Below are positions 39,310 to 47,751 of a stretch of DNA of 48,126 nt, piece by piece; positions within the stretch are counted from its first letter, which is position 1, and the number at the start of each line of letters is the position of its first letter. Below the pieces are notes generated by a model. It saw nothing but the letters and a program-made list of their open reading frames with translations. It had not been told where the DNA came from and did no database searches. A program made the translations under genes and the position numbers. The DNA is from DATKAB01 sp964542745. GTDB lineage: Bacteria > Eisenbacteria > RBG-16-71-46. The DNA is taken from contig CAZIVR010000013.1 of the NCBI GenBank assembly GCA_964542745.1, positions 1 through 48,126 on the forward strand, in the 5' to 3' direction.

Positions 39310-40703
39310 GGCCGCTCCTCCAGCCAGCGCTCGACGCCTTCGGCTATCGCGACGGCGATCGCGTTCACGCCCCGCGGGTCCTGGAGGCGCGCCGCGTCTT
39401 CGGTGGCGGTGAGCGTGCCGCACTCGATCAGCAGGCCCGGCGCGTTCACGCCGAGCAGCGGGTAGGGCAGCCGCTCGCGCAGGCGCGCGGGCCCGAGGCC
39501 GCGCAGTTCGAGCGTGCCGAGCAGGGTCTCCGCGATCTCCCGCGCCCGCACCGCGTGACGCACCGTGACGTCGCGCCACGGCAGGATCTCGACGGGTGAG
39601 GCGAGGCCGGGAGCGGCGGGCCGCGCGCGCGCGCCGAAGGTCGCGGGCGGGCAGTAGGCGGTGATGCCGCGCGCGCCGGTGCCGGGCACGCCGTCGAAGT
39701 GGAGCGAGAGCACCAGGTCGGCGCGCACGCGGTTGGCCGCCTCGGCGCGCTGGTCCGCCGGGGAGGCCACGTCGCCCTCGCGCGTCAGGAACACCCGCGC
39801 GGCGGTCCGCCGCTCCAGCTCGGGCTTGAGCGCCCGGGCCAGCTCCAGCGTCAGGTCCTTCTCGAGCAGCGGCCCCGCCGCGACCCCGGCGTCGCTCCCG
39901 CCGTGGCCCGGGTCGAGCACGATCACGCGCAGGGAGCGCGGACCGGGCGGACCCTCGGGCGCGAAACTCTCGAAGTCGGGGCCGGCCCGCTTCACGATCT
40001 CCAGCGTGACGCGGTCCTTCCCGCGCACCAGCCGCCAGCCCTCCGCGTTCGCGCCGATCGCCAGCTCGAACCCGGTGCCGACCGCCGCCGGGATCACCTG
40101 CACCGAGCGCACCAGCGCGGTCGGGGGCGCCGAGTCGGGGAGCAGTCCCGTGAAGAAGCCGTCGAGCCGCAGCCGGAAGTGATTGCGGGCGCGCCCCACC
40201 ACCTGCGCCTCCTCGGGCCGCTCGCACACGAAGGTGACGCGCGCGATCGCGTCGGACTGGACCACCCGGGGCGCGCCGATCACGCCGCCCGGCGGGATGC
40301 GCACCACGCGGCGGCCGCGCGGTTCGAAGGCGAGGCGGGCGAGGGTGGAGTCGCGCGGCAGCGAGTCCACCATCGCCAGCGGCACGTGCACCTCGCCCCC
40401 GACCGAGCGCACCGCGGCGGGCAGCCGCAGGGTGCGGCTGTCGAGCATCACGAACGGGTTGTCCACCGTGAACACCATGCGGTGGCTGCCGGCGCGCAGC
40501 ACCAGCTTGCGGACGTCGGCCCGCCAGAAGCGGGTCGCGCCGAGCAGGCGCGCGAGCGATCCCGCCGACAGGTAGGGCTCCCCCTCGAGCGCCACCACCG
40601 GCTCGCCGGCCGGGGCCTCGGCGGCCCGCGGCGGGCGGTGGCCGCCGAGCAGCACGAGGAGCGCCGCGGCGAGCACGGCCGCGGCCCGCGGTCCGCGCTT
40701 CAC
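39306..40703 (-). CDS. Exported N-acetylmuramoyl-L-alanine amidase (Amidase_3)
   Basis: 465 aa from GTG 40703, overlapping the smpB stop. Signal peptide (AAAVLAAALLVLLGG), then an N-terminal copper-amine-oxidase-N/AMIN-like part (YLSAGSLARLLGATRFWRADVRKL ...) and the zinc amidase from residue ~260: VIVLDPGHGGSDAG (His ligand), LLEKDLTLELA (Glu ligand), LVLSLHFDG (His ligand) and LLIECGTLTATEDA (catalytic Glu). It cuts the amide bond between MurNAc and the stem peptide. The C-terminus has no SPOR domain. It probably acts in cell separation. Confidence 0.92.
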   Translation of the reverse strand: MKRGPRAAAVLAAALLVLLGGHRPPRAAEAPAGEPVVALEGEPYLSAGSLARLLGATRFWRADVRKLVLRAGSHRMVFTVDNPFVMLDSRTLRLPAAVRSVGGEVHVPLAMVDSLPRDSTLARLAFEPRGRRVVRIPPGGVIGAPRVVQSDAIARVTFVCERPEEAQVVGRARNHFRLRLDGFFTGLLPDSAPPTALVRSVQVIPAAVGTGFELAIGANAEGWRLVRGKDRVTLEIVKRAGPDFESFAPEGPPGPRSLRVIVLDPGHGGSDAGVAAGPLLEKDLTLELARALKPELERRTAARVFLTREGDVASPADQRAEAANRVRADLVLSLHFDGVPGTGARGITAYCPPATFGARARPAAPGLASPVEILPWRDVTVRHAVRAREIAETLLGTLELRGLGPARLRERLPYPLLGVNAPGLLIECGTLTATEDAARLQDPRGVNAIAVAIAEGVERWLEERP

Positions 40704-41197
40704 GCGTCGCGCTCCCGGGCCGGGGCGCGCCGGGCCAGCGAGCGCGCGCGGTCCATCTCGCGCTTCGCGTCGCGTTCGGCGAGGGAGGCGCGCTTGTCGA
40801 AGGTCTTCTTGCCGCGGGCGATCCCGATCAGCAGCTTGGCGCGCCCGCGCGAGAAGTAGAGCTTGAGCGGCACCACCGTGTTGCCCTTCTGCTCCACCGC
40901 GCGGCGCAGCTTCTCGATCTGCTCGCGGTGGAGCAGCAGCTTGCGGGCCCGCACCGGGTCGGGGTTGAAGCGGTTGCCCTGCTCGTAGGGCGGGATGTGC
41001 AGCTGCCGCACGAAGGCCTCCGCGTTCTCGACGGTGGCGTAGGCCTCGGCGAGGCTGGCCTTGCCCTGGCGCAGGCTCTTCACCTCGGTCCCGGTCAGCA
41101 CCAGCCCGGCCTCGAAGGTCTCGAGCACCTCGTAGTCGTGGAAGGCCCGGCGGTTCTGGGCCACCACCTTTTCGGAAGGATCCGGGTCGCGCGCCAT
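40700..41197 (-). CDS. smpB: SsrA-binding protein SmpB
   Basis: 165 aa from ATG 41197. Motifs: VVAQNRRAFHDYEVLETFEAGLVLTGTEVKSLRQGKASLAEAYA, IPPYEQGNRFNPDPVRARKLLLHREQIEKL, NTVVPLKLYFSRGRAKLLIGIARGKKTFDKR. The basic C-terminal tail is present. It binds tmRNA (29759-30121) and delivers it to stalled ribosomes. It lies 61 nt downstream of tRNA-Leu in the same direction, possibly sharing its transcript. Confidence 0.96.
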   Translation of the reverse strand: MARDPDPSEKVVAQNRRAFHDYEVLETFEAGLVLTGTEVKSLRQGKASLAEAYATVENAEAFVRQLHIPPYEQGNRFNPDPVRARKLLLHREQIEKLRRAVEQKGNTVVPLKLYFSRGRAKLLIGIARGKKTFDKRASLAERDAKREMDRARSLARRAPARERDA

Positions 41198-41258
41198 GGG
41201 TCCGGCACGAAGTGGAGACCCGCGGCGTCGCGCGCGCGGGGCTTCAGGGAGGGACAGG

Positions 41259-41345
41259 TGGTGCGGAAGGGGGGATTTGAACCCCCACACCCTTTCGGGC
41301 GCTAGAACCTGAATCTAGTGCGTCTGCCAGTTCCGCCACTTCCGC
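41259..41345 (-). tRNA. tRNA-Leu (anticodon CAG)
   Basis: Acceptor GCGGAAG / CTTCCGC, discriminator A, encoded CCA, and a long variable arm (GCGCCCGAAAGGGTGT), as in type II tRNAs. The anticodon arm CTAGA-TTCAGGT-TCTAG gives CAG. Confidence 0.95.
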
Positions 41346-41361
41346 ACGAAGTCGGGCGGCG

Positions 41362-41391
41362 AATATAGGAGCCGCGCGGAAGCCGCGTCAA
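41362..41391 (-). promoter_or_regulatory. Promoter of tRNA-Leu (and perhaps the smpB operon)
   Basis: Minus strand: -35 TTGACG (41391-41386), 18-nt spacer, -10 TATATT (41367-41362), ending 17 nt before the tRNA 5' end. Confidence 0.75.
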
Positions 41392-41495
41392 CGCGCGGCG
41401 TCCGGGCGCCGGGGCGGCCGCGGCGGGCGCCGGCGGCCCGTCCGGGGAGACGCGCTCCTCCCGGGCCCGCCGGCGGGGGGAGGCGACTCGCCGCG

Positions 41496-41504
41496 TGCTA
41501 TAAA
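41496..41504 (+). promoter_or_regulatory. Extended -10 promoter, likely leaderless mRNA
   Basis: TGC-TATAAA ends 6 nt before the ATG at 41511, so transcription would start at or next to the start codon. No Shine-Dalgarno lies between, and no good -35. Confidence 0.55.
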
Positions 41505-41510
41505 TCGGCC

Positions 41511-43637
41511 ATGTCCGCACGCTCCCCCGGCCGCTCGGGCCGGCGCGCCGCCTCCCGCGCCCCGAGGGACGAGGCTCCGGAACCGCCGTCCGCGCCGCCG
41601 CTGCGGCACCCGGCGCTGCTCGCCACCGCCCTCGCCGCCGCGGTCCTCGTCACCCTCGCCGTCACCCACCGGCTCACCAGCCCCGACGTCTGGCAGCACC
41701 TCCTGGTGGGTCGCGTGATGTGGGAGACCGGCCGCATCCCCTTCGAGCACCAGTGGACCTGGCCCTCGTTCGGCCGGCCCGAGGTGCTCAACTCGTGGGG
41801 ATTCCGCTGGCTGCTGTGGCCGTTCTGGGCGGCCGGCGACGTCGTGGGGCTTCAGGTCTGGCGCTGGCTCACCACGCTCGGGGCCTTCGGGCTCGCGTGG
41901 GCGGGGGCGCGGCGCCTCGGCGCCCGCGGGTTCGTTCCGCTGGTGGTGGTCGCGGTGGCCGCGCTCAGCTACCGCGCGCGGTCGCAGGTGCGGCCCGAGA
42001 CGCTGGTGGCGGTGCTGCTCGCGCTCCAGATCCTCGTGCTCGAACGGCGCCGCGCCCGCGGCGGTGGCGCCCTCGCGCTGGTCGCCCTCGCGTGCGCCTG
42101 GGCCAACGTCCACCTCTCCTACTACCTCGGGGTGGTCCTGATCGCGATCCACCTGACCGCGCGGCCCGCCGCCGCGGACGCCCCGCACCACGCGGCCCCC
42201 GCGTCCGCCGGCGACGCCGTGCGGTCCCCGGCGGCGTCCGCGCCCGCGCTCCTGCGTCGTCTCGATCACATGCCGGGCCCGGCGCTCCTCGCCTGCGCGG
42301 TCGCCGCCTCGTTCGCCAATCCGTTCGGCTGGCGCGCGCTGTGGCAGCCGTTCGAGTACTTCCTCGTGTGGCGGCACGAGCCGGTCTACCGCACCATCTC
42401 CGAACTCGTCCCGCTCACCGCGAACTGGCGCTCGACGCTCCCGAGCGGACTCCCGGTGCTGATCGTGCTGTGGCCACTCCTCGTCGCGTGGCGCGCGGCG
42501 CGCCGCCGCTTCGATCCGGCCGAGGCCCTGACCTGCGCGGTCTTCACCGCCCTCACGGTCTTCAACAGCCGCTTCGCCGGCTTCTACGTGATCGTGGTCG
42601 TGCCCTACCTGTCGCGCGGCCTCTCCGAGATCTGCTCCTTCCTGCCCGCGCCGGCGGCGCTGCGCGGCGCGTGGCCCCGGGCCGGGATCGCGGTGGCCGC
42701 GATGGCGCTGGCGAGCCTGCCGTCGTGGTCCGACCTGCGCTACCGGCCGGGGATCGGCACCGTGCCGACGCTGGTGCCCGAGCGGGCCTGCGACTTCATC
42801 GCCGCGCACGGGATCTCGGGCCGGATGTTCAATCCGTTCTACTTCGGCGGCTACGTGGCGTGGCGGTTCTGGCCGGACCGCGGGCGGCTGCCCTTCATGG
42901 ACATCCACCAGAGCGGCACGCGCCGCGACCGGGAGCTCTACACCTACGCGTTCGCGAACCCCGACGCGTGGCGCGAGCTCGAGCGCGCGCACGACTTCCG
43001 GGTCGCGCTGCTCGACGGTCACCCGGAGTGGGTGGCGGGCGACCGCCTGCTCGACCGGCTCGATGCCGATCCGGGCTGGGCCCTGGTGTTCCGCGACGAC
43101 GCGGCCGCGCTCTACCTGAGGCGCGACGGCCCGTTTGCGGGCGTGGTGGACTCGTTCGCGTACCGCGTGGCCCCGGGCGGCGAGGAGGGGTTCGTGCGGC
43201 TCGGCCAGGAGGTGCGGGGCGACACGCTGCGGCGCCGGGCGCTGCGCGCCGAGCTCGAGCGGCGGGTGCGGGACTCCCCGCTCAACGCGCAGGCCCACTC
43301 CCACCTCGCGAACCTGGCGTTCCTCGAGGGCAGCCGCGAAGGCGCGCGGTTCCACCTCGAGGCGGCCCTCGACGTGGAGCCGCGCATGGTGGGCCTCCAC
43401 CGGCGGCTCGGCTACCTCGAGATGGCCCGCGAGCGCTGGCGCGAGGCGATCCGCGAGTTCGAGGCCGAGCGCCGGATCGGCGCGCCCCCGGAGGACGAAT
43501 ACGTCCGCATGGGGATGGCGTGGGAGCGGCTCTCGGACCGGAGGCGAGCGATCGGGGCGTATCGCCGGCACCTCGACTTCCACCCCGACGACGCGCGCGT
43601 GCGCGAGATCCTGGGCCGGCTCTCGATCGTGGATTGA
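41511..43637 (+). CDS. Polytopic membrane protein with C-terminal TPR-like region (paralogue 3)
   Basis: 708 aa from ATG 41511. Same order of motifs as the two genes at 1266-5571: SPDVWQHLLVG (58-68), RPETLVAVLLA, WANVHLSYYLG, NPFGWRALWQPFEYFLVWR, RLPFMDIHQSGT, and a C-terminal helical-repeat part (AQAHSHLANLAFLEGSREGARFHLEAALDVEP). Apparently leaderless. It stands apart from its paralogues, next to tRNA-Leu, and is convergent with the NTPase gene, 4 nt away. The enzymatic role is unknown; the family may be a GT-C-like or scaffold membrane protein restricted to this lineage. Confidence 0.88.
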   Translation: MSARSPGRSGRRAASRAPRDEAPEPPSAPPLRHPALLATALAAAVLVTLAVTHRLTSPDVWQHLLVGRVMWETGRIPFEHQWTWPSFGRPEVLNSWGFRWLLWPFWAAGDVVGLQVWRWLTTLGAFGLAWAGARRLGARGFVPLVVVAVAALSYRARSQVRPETLVAVLLALQILVLERRRARGGGALALVALACAWANVHLSYYLGVVLIAIHLTARPAAADAPHHAAPASAGDAVRSPAASAPALLRRLDHMPGPALLACAVAASFANPFGWRALWQPFEYFLVWRHEPVYRTISELVPLTANWRSTLPSGLPVLIVLWPLLVAWRAARRRFDPAEALTCAVFTALTVFNSRFAGFYVIVVVPYLSRGLSEICSFLPAPAALRGAWPRAGIAVAAMALASLPSWSDLRYRPGIGTVPTLVPERACDFIAAHGISGRMFNPFYFGGYVAWRFWPDRGRLPFMDIHQSGTRRDRELYTYAFANPDAWRELERAHDFRVALLDGHPEWVAGDRLLDRLDADPGWALVFRDDAAALYLRRDGPFAGVVDSFAYRVAPGGEEGFVRLGQEVRGDTLRRRALRAELERRVRDSPLNAQAHSHLANLAFLEGSREGARFHLEAALDVEPRMVGLHRRLGYLEMARERWREAIREFEAERRIGAPPEDEYVRMGMAWERLSDRRRAIGAYRRHLDFHPDDARVREILGRLSIVD

Positions 43638-43641
43638 GCGG

Positions 43642-46278
43642 CTAGCGGAATTTCACGGACGCGAAGGATTCCGCCAGCGCGCCCTCGCCCCGCTCCCGCA
43701 GGGCACTCGCCGTGCAGGCCATGATGAACTCGAGCACCTGGAAGTGAGTCGGGGGCAGGAACGAATTGCGCCAGGCCGCCGCGGCTCTCATCTCCCCGAG
43801 AAGTGCGGCCAGATGCGCCAGGATCTCTTCGCGCCGTGGCGACGCGAGCGCGTCCCGCGCGACCGCGTAACTGCTCGCGGCGATCACGGCCCGCTCGGAG
43901 AATGCCGGAAGGAAATCGGGCAAACGGCTTCCGTCGAGCGCGAACCCCGCCTCCCCTTCCGCCGGCGAGAAGACCTCCAGCAGCCCGTGGCACGCGACGT
44001 CGTTCCAGTCCCACTCCGGCCGCTCGAGCAGCTCCCTTCGAACCAGGGTTGCGATCGGTTCGAGGTGTCCGGTGGACGCGGGCCAGTGGGCGCAACCGCA
44101 CATCCACAGGAACCAGAAGAGCCGGGGATCCTCCGGGGTCACGAGGGGTCCCTCCGGCCGCGACAGGTACTCCTCCACGACGCGCCGCATCGCTTCCCGG
44201 TCGAGCATGAACAGCGCACGTAGCCACTTCTGCCATTGATCCGGGACCAGCCGGGCCTGATGCTCGATCGCGTCTCGGGCGGCGAGAATGGTCGGGCCGT
44301 CCTGCGTCTCGCGGACGTCCGCGCACAGCTGCATGATGCGGGACGGACCGACGTTGCCGAAGTCGTCCGCGAGTCGGGCGCGGAATGCATCGGTATGGAG
44401 CAGGGCGGCGGCGCCGAGGTCCGGCCAGAGCTGGAGCGCCGCACGTGCGTCCCGAAAGCGGCGCCACCGGGTCGTCACGGCCGCGGGAAGCACGGCTTCG
44501 CGCATCGCCGTGCGGAATCGCGCCAGGATCAGCTGGGTGAACATCGGATCCGGTTCGCCCTCCGGCTCGGCGAGGACCTCCTGGACGACATGAGGCGCGC
44601 CGAGGATTCCGCGGACCAGGACCTGGTCGGGCACGTAGGGCATCGCGAGCTGGAGCCGGTCGATCGAGCGCGCGGCCACGAAACGGGCCATGGACCAGAA
44701 GTTCTCCTCGCCGGCCGCCAGAAGCCAGCTGGCGAGATCGCGGCCCGTCCAGGGGTGAACGTGCTCCTCGGGACTCGCACCCGAAGGGCCGTCGAGCTGT
44801 CGCAGCAGCTCGACGAGCGTTCCCCGGTAGCCGGCCCCCTCCGCGCCGAGCCAGATCATGAAGGGCCGCGATCGGGCCCTGCGACGCCATTGCGGCAGGA
44901 TCGACGCGTCCCCGGCGGCCCTGGCGATGCGACCGATGGACATCCACTCCTCGAAGGTCCCCGCTTCGGCGATGCGGGCGAGCCGCGCGTGCCACCGACG
45001 CATGGCTGCTTCCCGAAGACCCCGGGACGCGGAAGTCCTCGCGAGAGCCTCCATCAACTCGACCCCGGCGGACAGCGAGGGCTCCGCTTCCTGCAGCGCC
45101 CGTTCGATCTCCCGTGAGGAGTCCCGGAGGAAATCGTCGAGCAACGAGCCCGTCGCGCTCCGGCACGGTCGGCCGACCCAGCCCTCGAGATCGGGCACCG
45201 TCAGCCGTCCCAGGCCGAGCAATACCTGCACGAGCGCGCCCGGATTCTCGGCGACGTACTTCGACAGCGGCTCGAGGAACCGCGTCGTGGTCGGATCGTC
45301 CGAGAGCTCGCGCACCATCAGGGCGCGCGCGTACTCGTCGTCCAGGAAGTTCAGCGTGGACCCGCCCTCACGAGGAGGCTCGAGCCAGCCGAGCTCCACG
45401 AGATGCGCCAAATCGCCGACGGCCGCGGCGGTCGTCGGCAGGAAACCAAACAGCCCGAGGAACCGGAGGTGGGCGAGCCGGATCAGGAACTGGTGTTCCG
45501 AGGGACTCAGCTTCTCGAGCCGCCGGGTGAGGGTGGAATTCCGGATCTCCTCGATGTCGATCGCCCGGCTCCCGCCGGACAGCTCGATCATCCTCACGTG
45601 CTCGAGGATCTCCCGAACCCCGACCCGTCCGTCGCGCTCGAGCCGTTCCAGCGTCTCGGGCGAGAGCACCTGGTGGCCTCCCACGCGCAGCGATGCTTCG
45701 ATCACCGTGGCGCGCAACGGCAGGGCGATGCGCGAAACTCCCGACAGTTCGGGTGGCAGTCCGTGCCCGACGAACAGGAGCCGCTGCTCGAGCTCGCCCA
45801 GTTCCCGTGAACGGAACTCCGCCAGCAACTCCGCGCAGAGGCCCGGCGCGTCCTGCATGTCGTCCACGATCCAAAGGGCGCGCTGCCCGCTCCACAATCC
45901 CGGCAGGCCACGAAGCATGGAGTCCTCGGCCCACTGGCCCTTCAGGACGGTGTCCGCCCGCAGCGCCGACGCGAGCGCGTAGAAGCTCCTCGACTCGGGC
46001 TCGATCCAGCGGCGGCGGAATCCGGGAATTCCGAACATCTCCTGGTAGCCGAACAAGAGCGCGTGGAAGGACTTTCCCGTGCCCGGATGGCCGACCAGTG
46101 CGGCGACACGATCCGATCCGAGCGCTCGGCGCACGGCCGGGAACACGTTCGCGGCGTCCGAGTAGCTCCTCCACGTGTCCCTCTCCGGATAGCGGCGCAC
46201 GCGCAGGTGGTCGCGCGACTTCATGCCGAATCGCGACACCGCGGCTTCGACGGGGACGAAGGCCGAGGCTGGATCCAT
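43642..46278 (-). CDS. STAND-like P-loop NTPase with long helical C-terminus
   Basis: 878 aa from ATG 46278. Residues 1-60 are a short lead; Walker A GHPGTGKS (63-70); Walker B ALWIVDDMQD (134-143) with the double Asp of STAND/NACHT-type ATPases; then a winged-helix-like stretch (~290-350: LSPSEHQFLIRLAHLRFLGLFGFLPTTAAAVGDLAHLVELGWLEPP). The remaining ~500 residues look all-helical, without clear TPR or HEAT repeats, and would be the sensor part. No effector domain is fused. It is preceded by a three-helix membrane protein gene 26 nt upstream. Base use looks less GC-saturated than in its neighbours. Defence or signalling are both possible; this is inference. Confidence 0.8.
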   Translation of the reverse strand: MDPASAFVPVEAAVSRFGMKSRDHLRVRRYPERDTWRSYSDAANVFPAVRRALGSDRVAALVGHPGTGKSFHALLFGYQEMFGIPGFRRRWIEPESRSFYALASALRADTVLKGQWAEDSMLRGLPGLWSGQRALWIVDDMQDAPGLCAELLAEFRSRELGELEQRLLFVGHGLPPELSGVSRIALPLRATVIEASLRVGGHQVLSPETLERLERDGRVGVREILEHVRMIELSGGSRAIDIEEIRNSTLTRRLEKLSPSEHQFLIRLAHLRFLGLFGFLPTTAAAVGDLAHLVELGWLEPPREGGSTLNFLDDEYARALMVRELSDDPTTTRFLEPLSKYVAENPGALVQVLLGLGRLTVPDLEGWVGRPCRSATGSLLDDFLRDSSREIERALQEAEPSLSAGVELMEALARTSASRGLREAAMRRWHARLARIAEAGTFEEWMSIGRIARAAGDASILPQWRRRARSRPFMIWLGAEGAGYRGTLVELLRQLDGPSGASPEEHVHPWTGRDLASWLLAAGEENFWSMARFVAARSIDRLQLAMPYVPDQVLVRGILGAPHVVQEVLAEPEGEPDPMFTQLILARFRTAMREAVLPAAVTTRWRRFRDARAALQLWPDLGAAALLHTDAFRARLADDFGNVGPSRIMQLCADVRETQDGPTILAARDAIEHQARLVPDQWQKWLRALFMLDREAMRRVVEEYLSRPEGPLVTPEDPRLFWFLWMCGCAHWPASTGHLEPIATLVRRELLERPEWDWNDVACHGLLEVFSPAEGEAGFALDGSRLPDFLPAFSERAVIAASSYAVARDALASPRREEILAHLAALLGEMRAAAAWRNSFLPPTHFQVLEFIMACTASALRERGEGALAESFASVKFR

Positions 46279-46304
46279 GGCGGCCGGCGAGGTCGAGCCG
46301 AGGC

Positions 46305-46658
46305 TTAGGGGCGAACGGAGGTGTGGAACAGGATGTGGACGGTCTGGGCCACGACTCCGGCCAAGGCCGCGAGAACCCCGACGACCCCCCAGGCACGCAC
46401 GCGCAGGCGCCGGAACTGCGAGTCGTCCTCCGTCCCCAGGTTCATCCTCGCCGAGTACTCGGCCGCGATGGGACCGAGCATTGCCGCCATGAACATGGCC
46501 AAAGCGGACAGGAGGAACGCGAACATGGCGATGAGCCGCGCCGGACTGGAGGAGCTCCGGTCGAGATTGCTGAAGATCTCCCCGAACATCGACAGGGAGA
46601 TTCCCGAGGCGAACGCAAGGAGGATTTCGCGAGACGGCGAAAGCTTCGTCCTGCTCAT
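46305..46658 (-). CDS. Small three-helix membrane protein paired with the NTPase
   Basis: 117 aa from ATG 46658, ending in TAA, rare here. Helices: ~11-28 (EILLAFASGISLSMFGEIF), ~42-66 (LIAMFAFLLSALAMFMAAMLGPIAA) and ~87-110 (AWGVVGVLAALAGVVAQTVHILF), with a charged loop EDDSQFRRLRVR between the last two. No known family recognised. Position 26 nt ahead of the STAND-like NTPase suggests a two-gene unit in which this could be a membrane effector or anchor. No promoter is visible in the 69 nt upstream, so read-through from the transketolase genes is possible. Confidence 0.7.
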   Translation of the reverse strand: MSRTKLSPSREILLAFASGISLSMFGEIFSNLDRSSSSPARLIAMFAFLLSALAMFMAAMLGPIAAEYSARMNLGTEDDSQFRRLRVRAWGVVGVLAALAGVVAQTVHILFHTSVRP

Positions 46659-46727
46659 GACGTCCCCCGCGACCGATCCAGCGACCCGCGAATCCCGTGG
46701 GACTTCGCTCGCCGCGGTCCGGTCCGG

Positions 46728-47702
46728 CTAGCGCCGCCCCTTCCGCGCCATCACCCGGTCGGCCGCGGCGACGATGTCCTTCGCGCGCAGGCCGAAGGCG
46801 TCCATCAGCTCGGCGGGCTTGCCCGACTGGCCGAAGCGGTCGTGCACCGCCACCAGCTCCATCGGCACGGGCGCGGACTGCACCACCACCTCCGCGACCG
46901 CGCCGCCCAGCCCGCCGTTCACCTGGTGTTCCTCGGCGGTGACGATCGCGCCGGTCTCGCGGGCGCACTTCTCGATCAGCGCCCGGTCGAGGGGCTTGAT
47001 CGTGTGCAGGTTCACCACCTGCGCCTCGAGGCCCTTCTCGAGGAGCTGCTCGCGGGCGCGCAGCGCCTCGTACACCATCACGCCGCAGGCGATGATGGTG
47101 AGGTCCTTGCCGGGCGCGTAGACCTCGCCCCTGCCGAACCGGAACGGCGTGTCCTCGCCGGTCACCACCGGCACGTCCTCGCGGCCGAAGCGGATGTACA
47201 CCGGGCCCGGCTCCGCGGCCGCGGCGAGCGTGGCCTTGTAGGACTCCCAGAAGTCGCAGGGCACCACCATCTTCATGTTGGGGATCGAGCGGATGATGCT
47301 GATCTCCTCCATCGCCTGGTGGGTGGCGCCGTCGGGGCCCACCGAGATGCCACCGTGGGCGCCGCCGATCTTCACGTTGAGGTTGGAGTAGGCGACGGTC
47401 ACGCGCAGCTGGTCGGCGGCGCGGCAGGTGGCGAACGCGCCGTAGGTCGCCCAGAACGGGATCTTGCCGGCGGCGGCGAGCCCGGCCGCGACGCAGCACA
47501 TGTTCTGCTCCGCGATCCCGACCTGGATGAAGCGCTCGGGGAACTTCTCGGCGAACCAGTGGACCATGGTGGACTCGGCGAGGTCCCCCACCAGCACCAC
47601 GATGCGGGGGTCCTTCTCGCCCAGCGTCACCAGCGCGCGGCCGAAGCCCTCGCGCGTCTTCTTCATCTCGACTTTCTCGGGCAGCGTGATGGTCGCGGTC
47701 AT
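46728..47702 (-). CDS. Transketolase, C-terminal subunit (split enzyme)
   Basis: 324 aa from ATG 47702. Pyrimidine-binding domain with VVLVGDLAESTMVHWF, FIQVGIAEQNMCCVAAGLA (catalytic Glu that activates thiamine diphosphate), GGAHGGISVGPDGATHQAMEEISIIRSIPNM and YIRFGRE, then the C-terminal transketolase domain (DLTIIACGVMVYEALRARE). It forms the active enzyme with the N-terminal subunit encoded just upstream. Use in the pentose-phosphate pathway is likely; a related 1-deoxyxylulose synthase role is improbable given the sequence style. Confidence 0.92.
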   Translation of the reverse strand: MTATITLPEKVEMKKTREGFGRALVTLGEKDPRIVVLVGDLAESTMVHWFAEKFPERFIQVGIAEQNMCCVAAGLAAAGKIPFWATYGAFATCRAADQLRVTVAYSNLNVKIGGAHGGISVGPDGATHQAMEEISIIRSIPNMKMVVPCDFWESYKATLAAAAEPGPVYIRFGREDVPVVTGEDTPFRFGRGEVYAPGKDLTIIACGVMVYEALRAREQLLEKGLEAQVVNLHTIKPLDRALIEKCARETGAIVTAEEHQVNGGLGGAVAEVVVQSAPVPMELVAVHDRFGQSGKPAELMDAFGLRAKDIVAAADRVMARKGRR

Positions 47703-47751
47703 GTCGGGAGTCCTGTCGGGTGCGCGCCCGGGGCGCGGCGCGGGGAAGGCG

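Noticed and set aside
46279..47499. N-terminal extension of the NTPase open frame through the membrane-protein and transketolase genes
   Set aside because: That part reads as a shadow of the transketolase frame; ATG 46278 begins the sensible protein.
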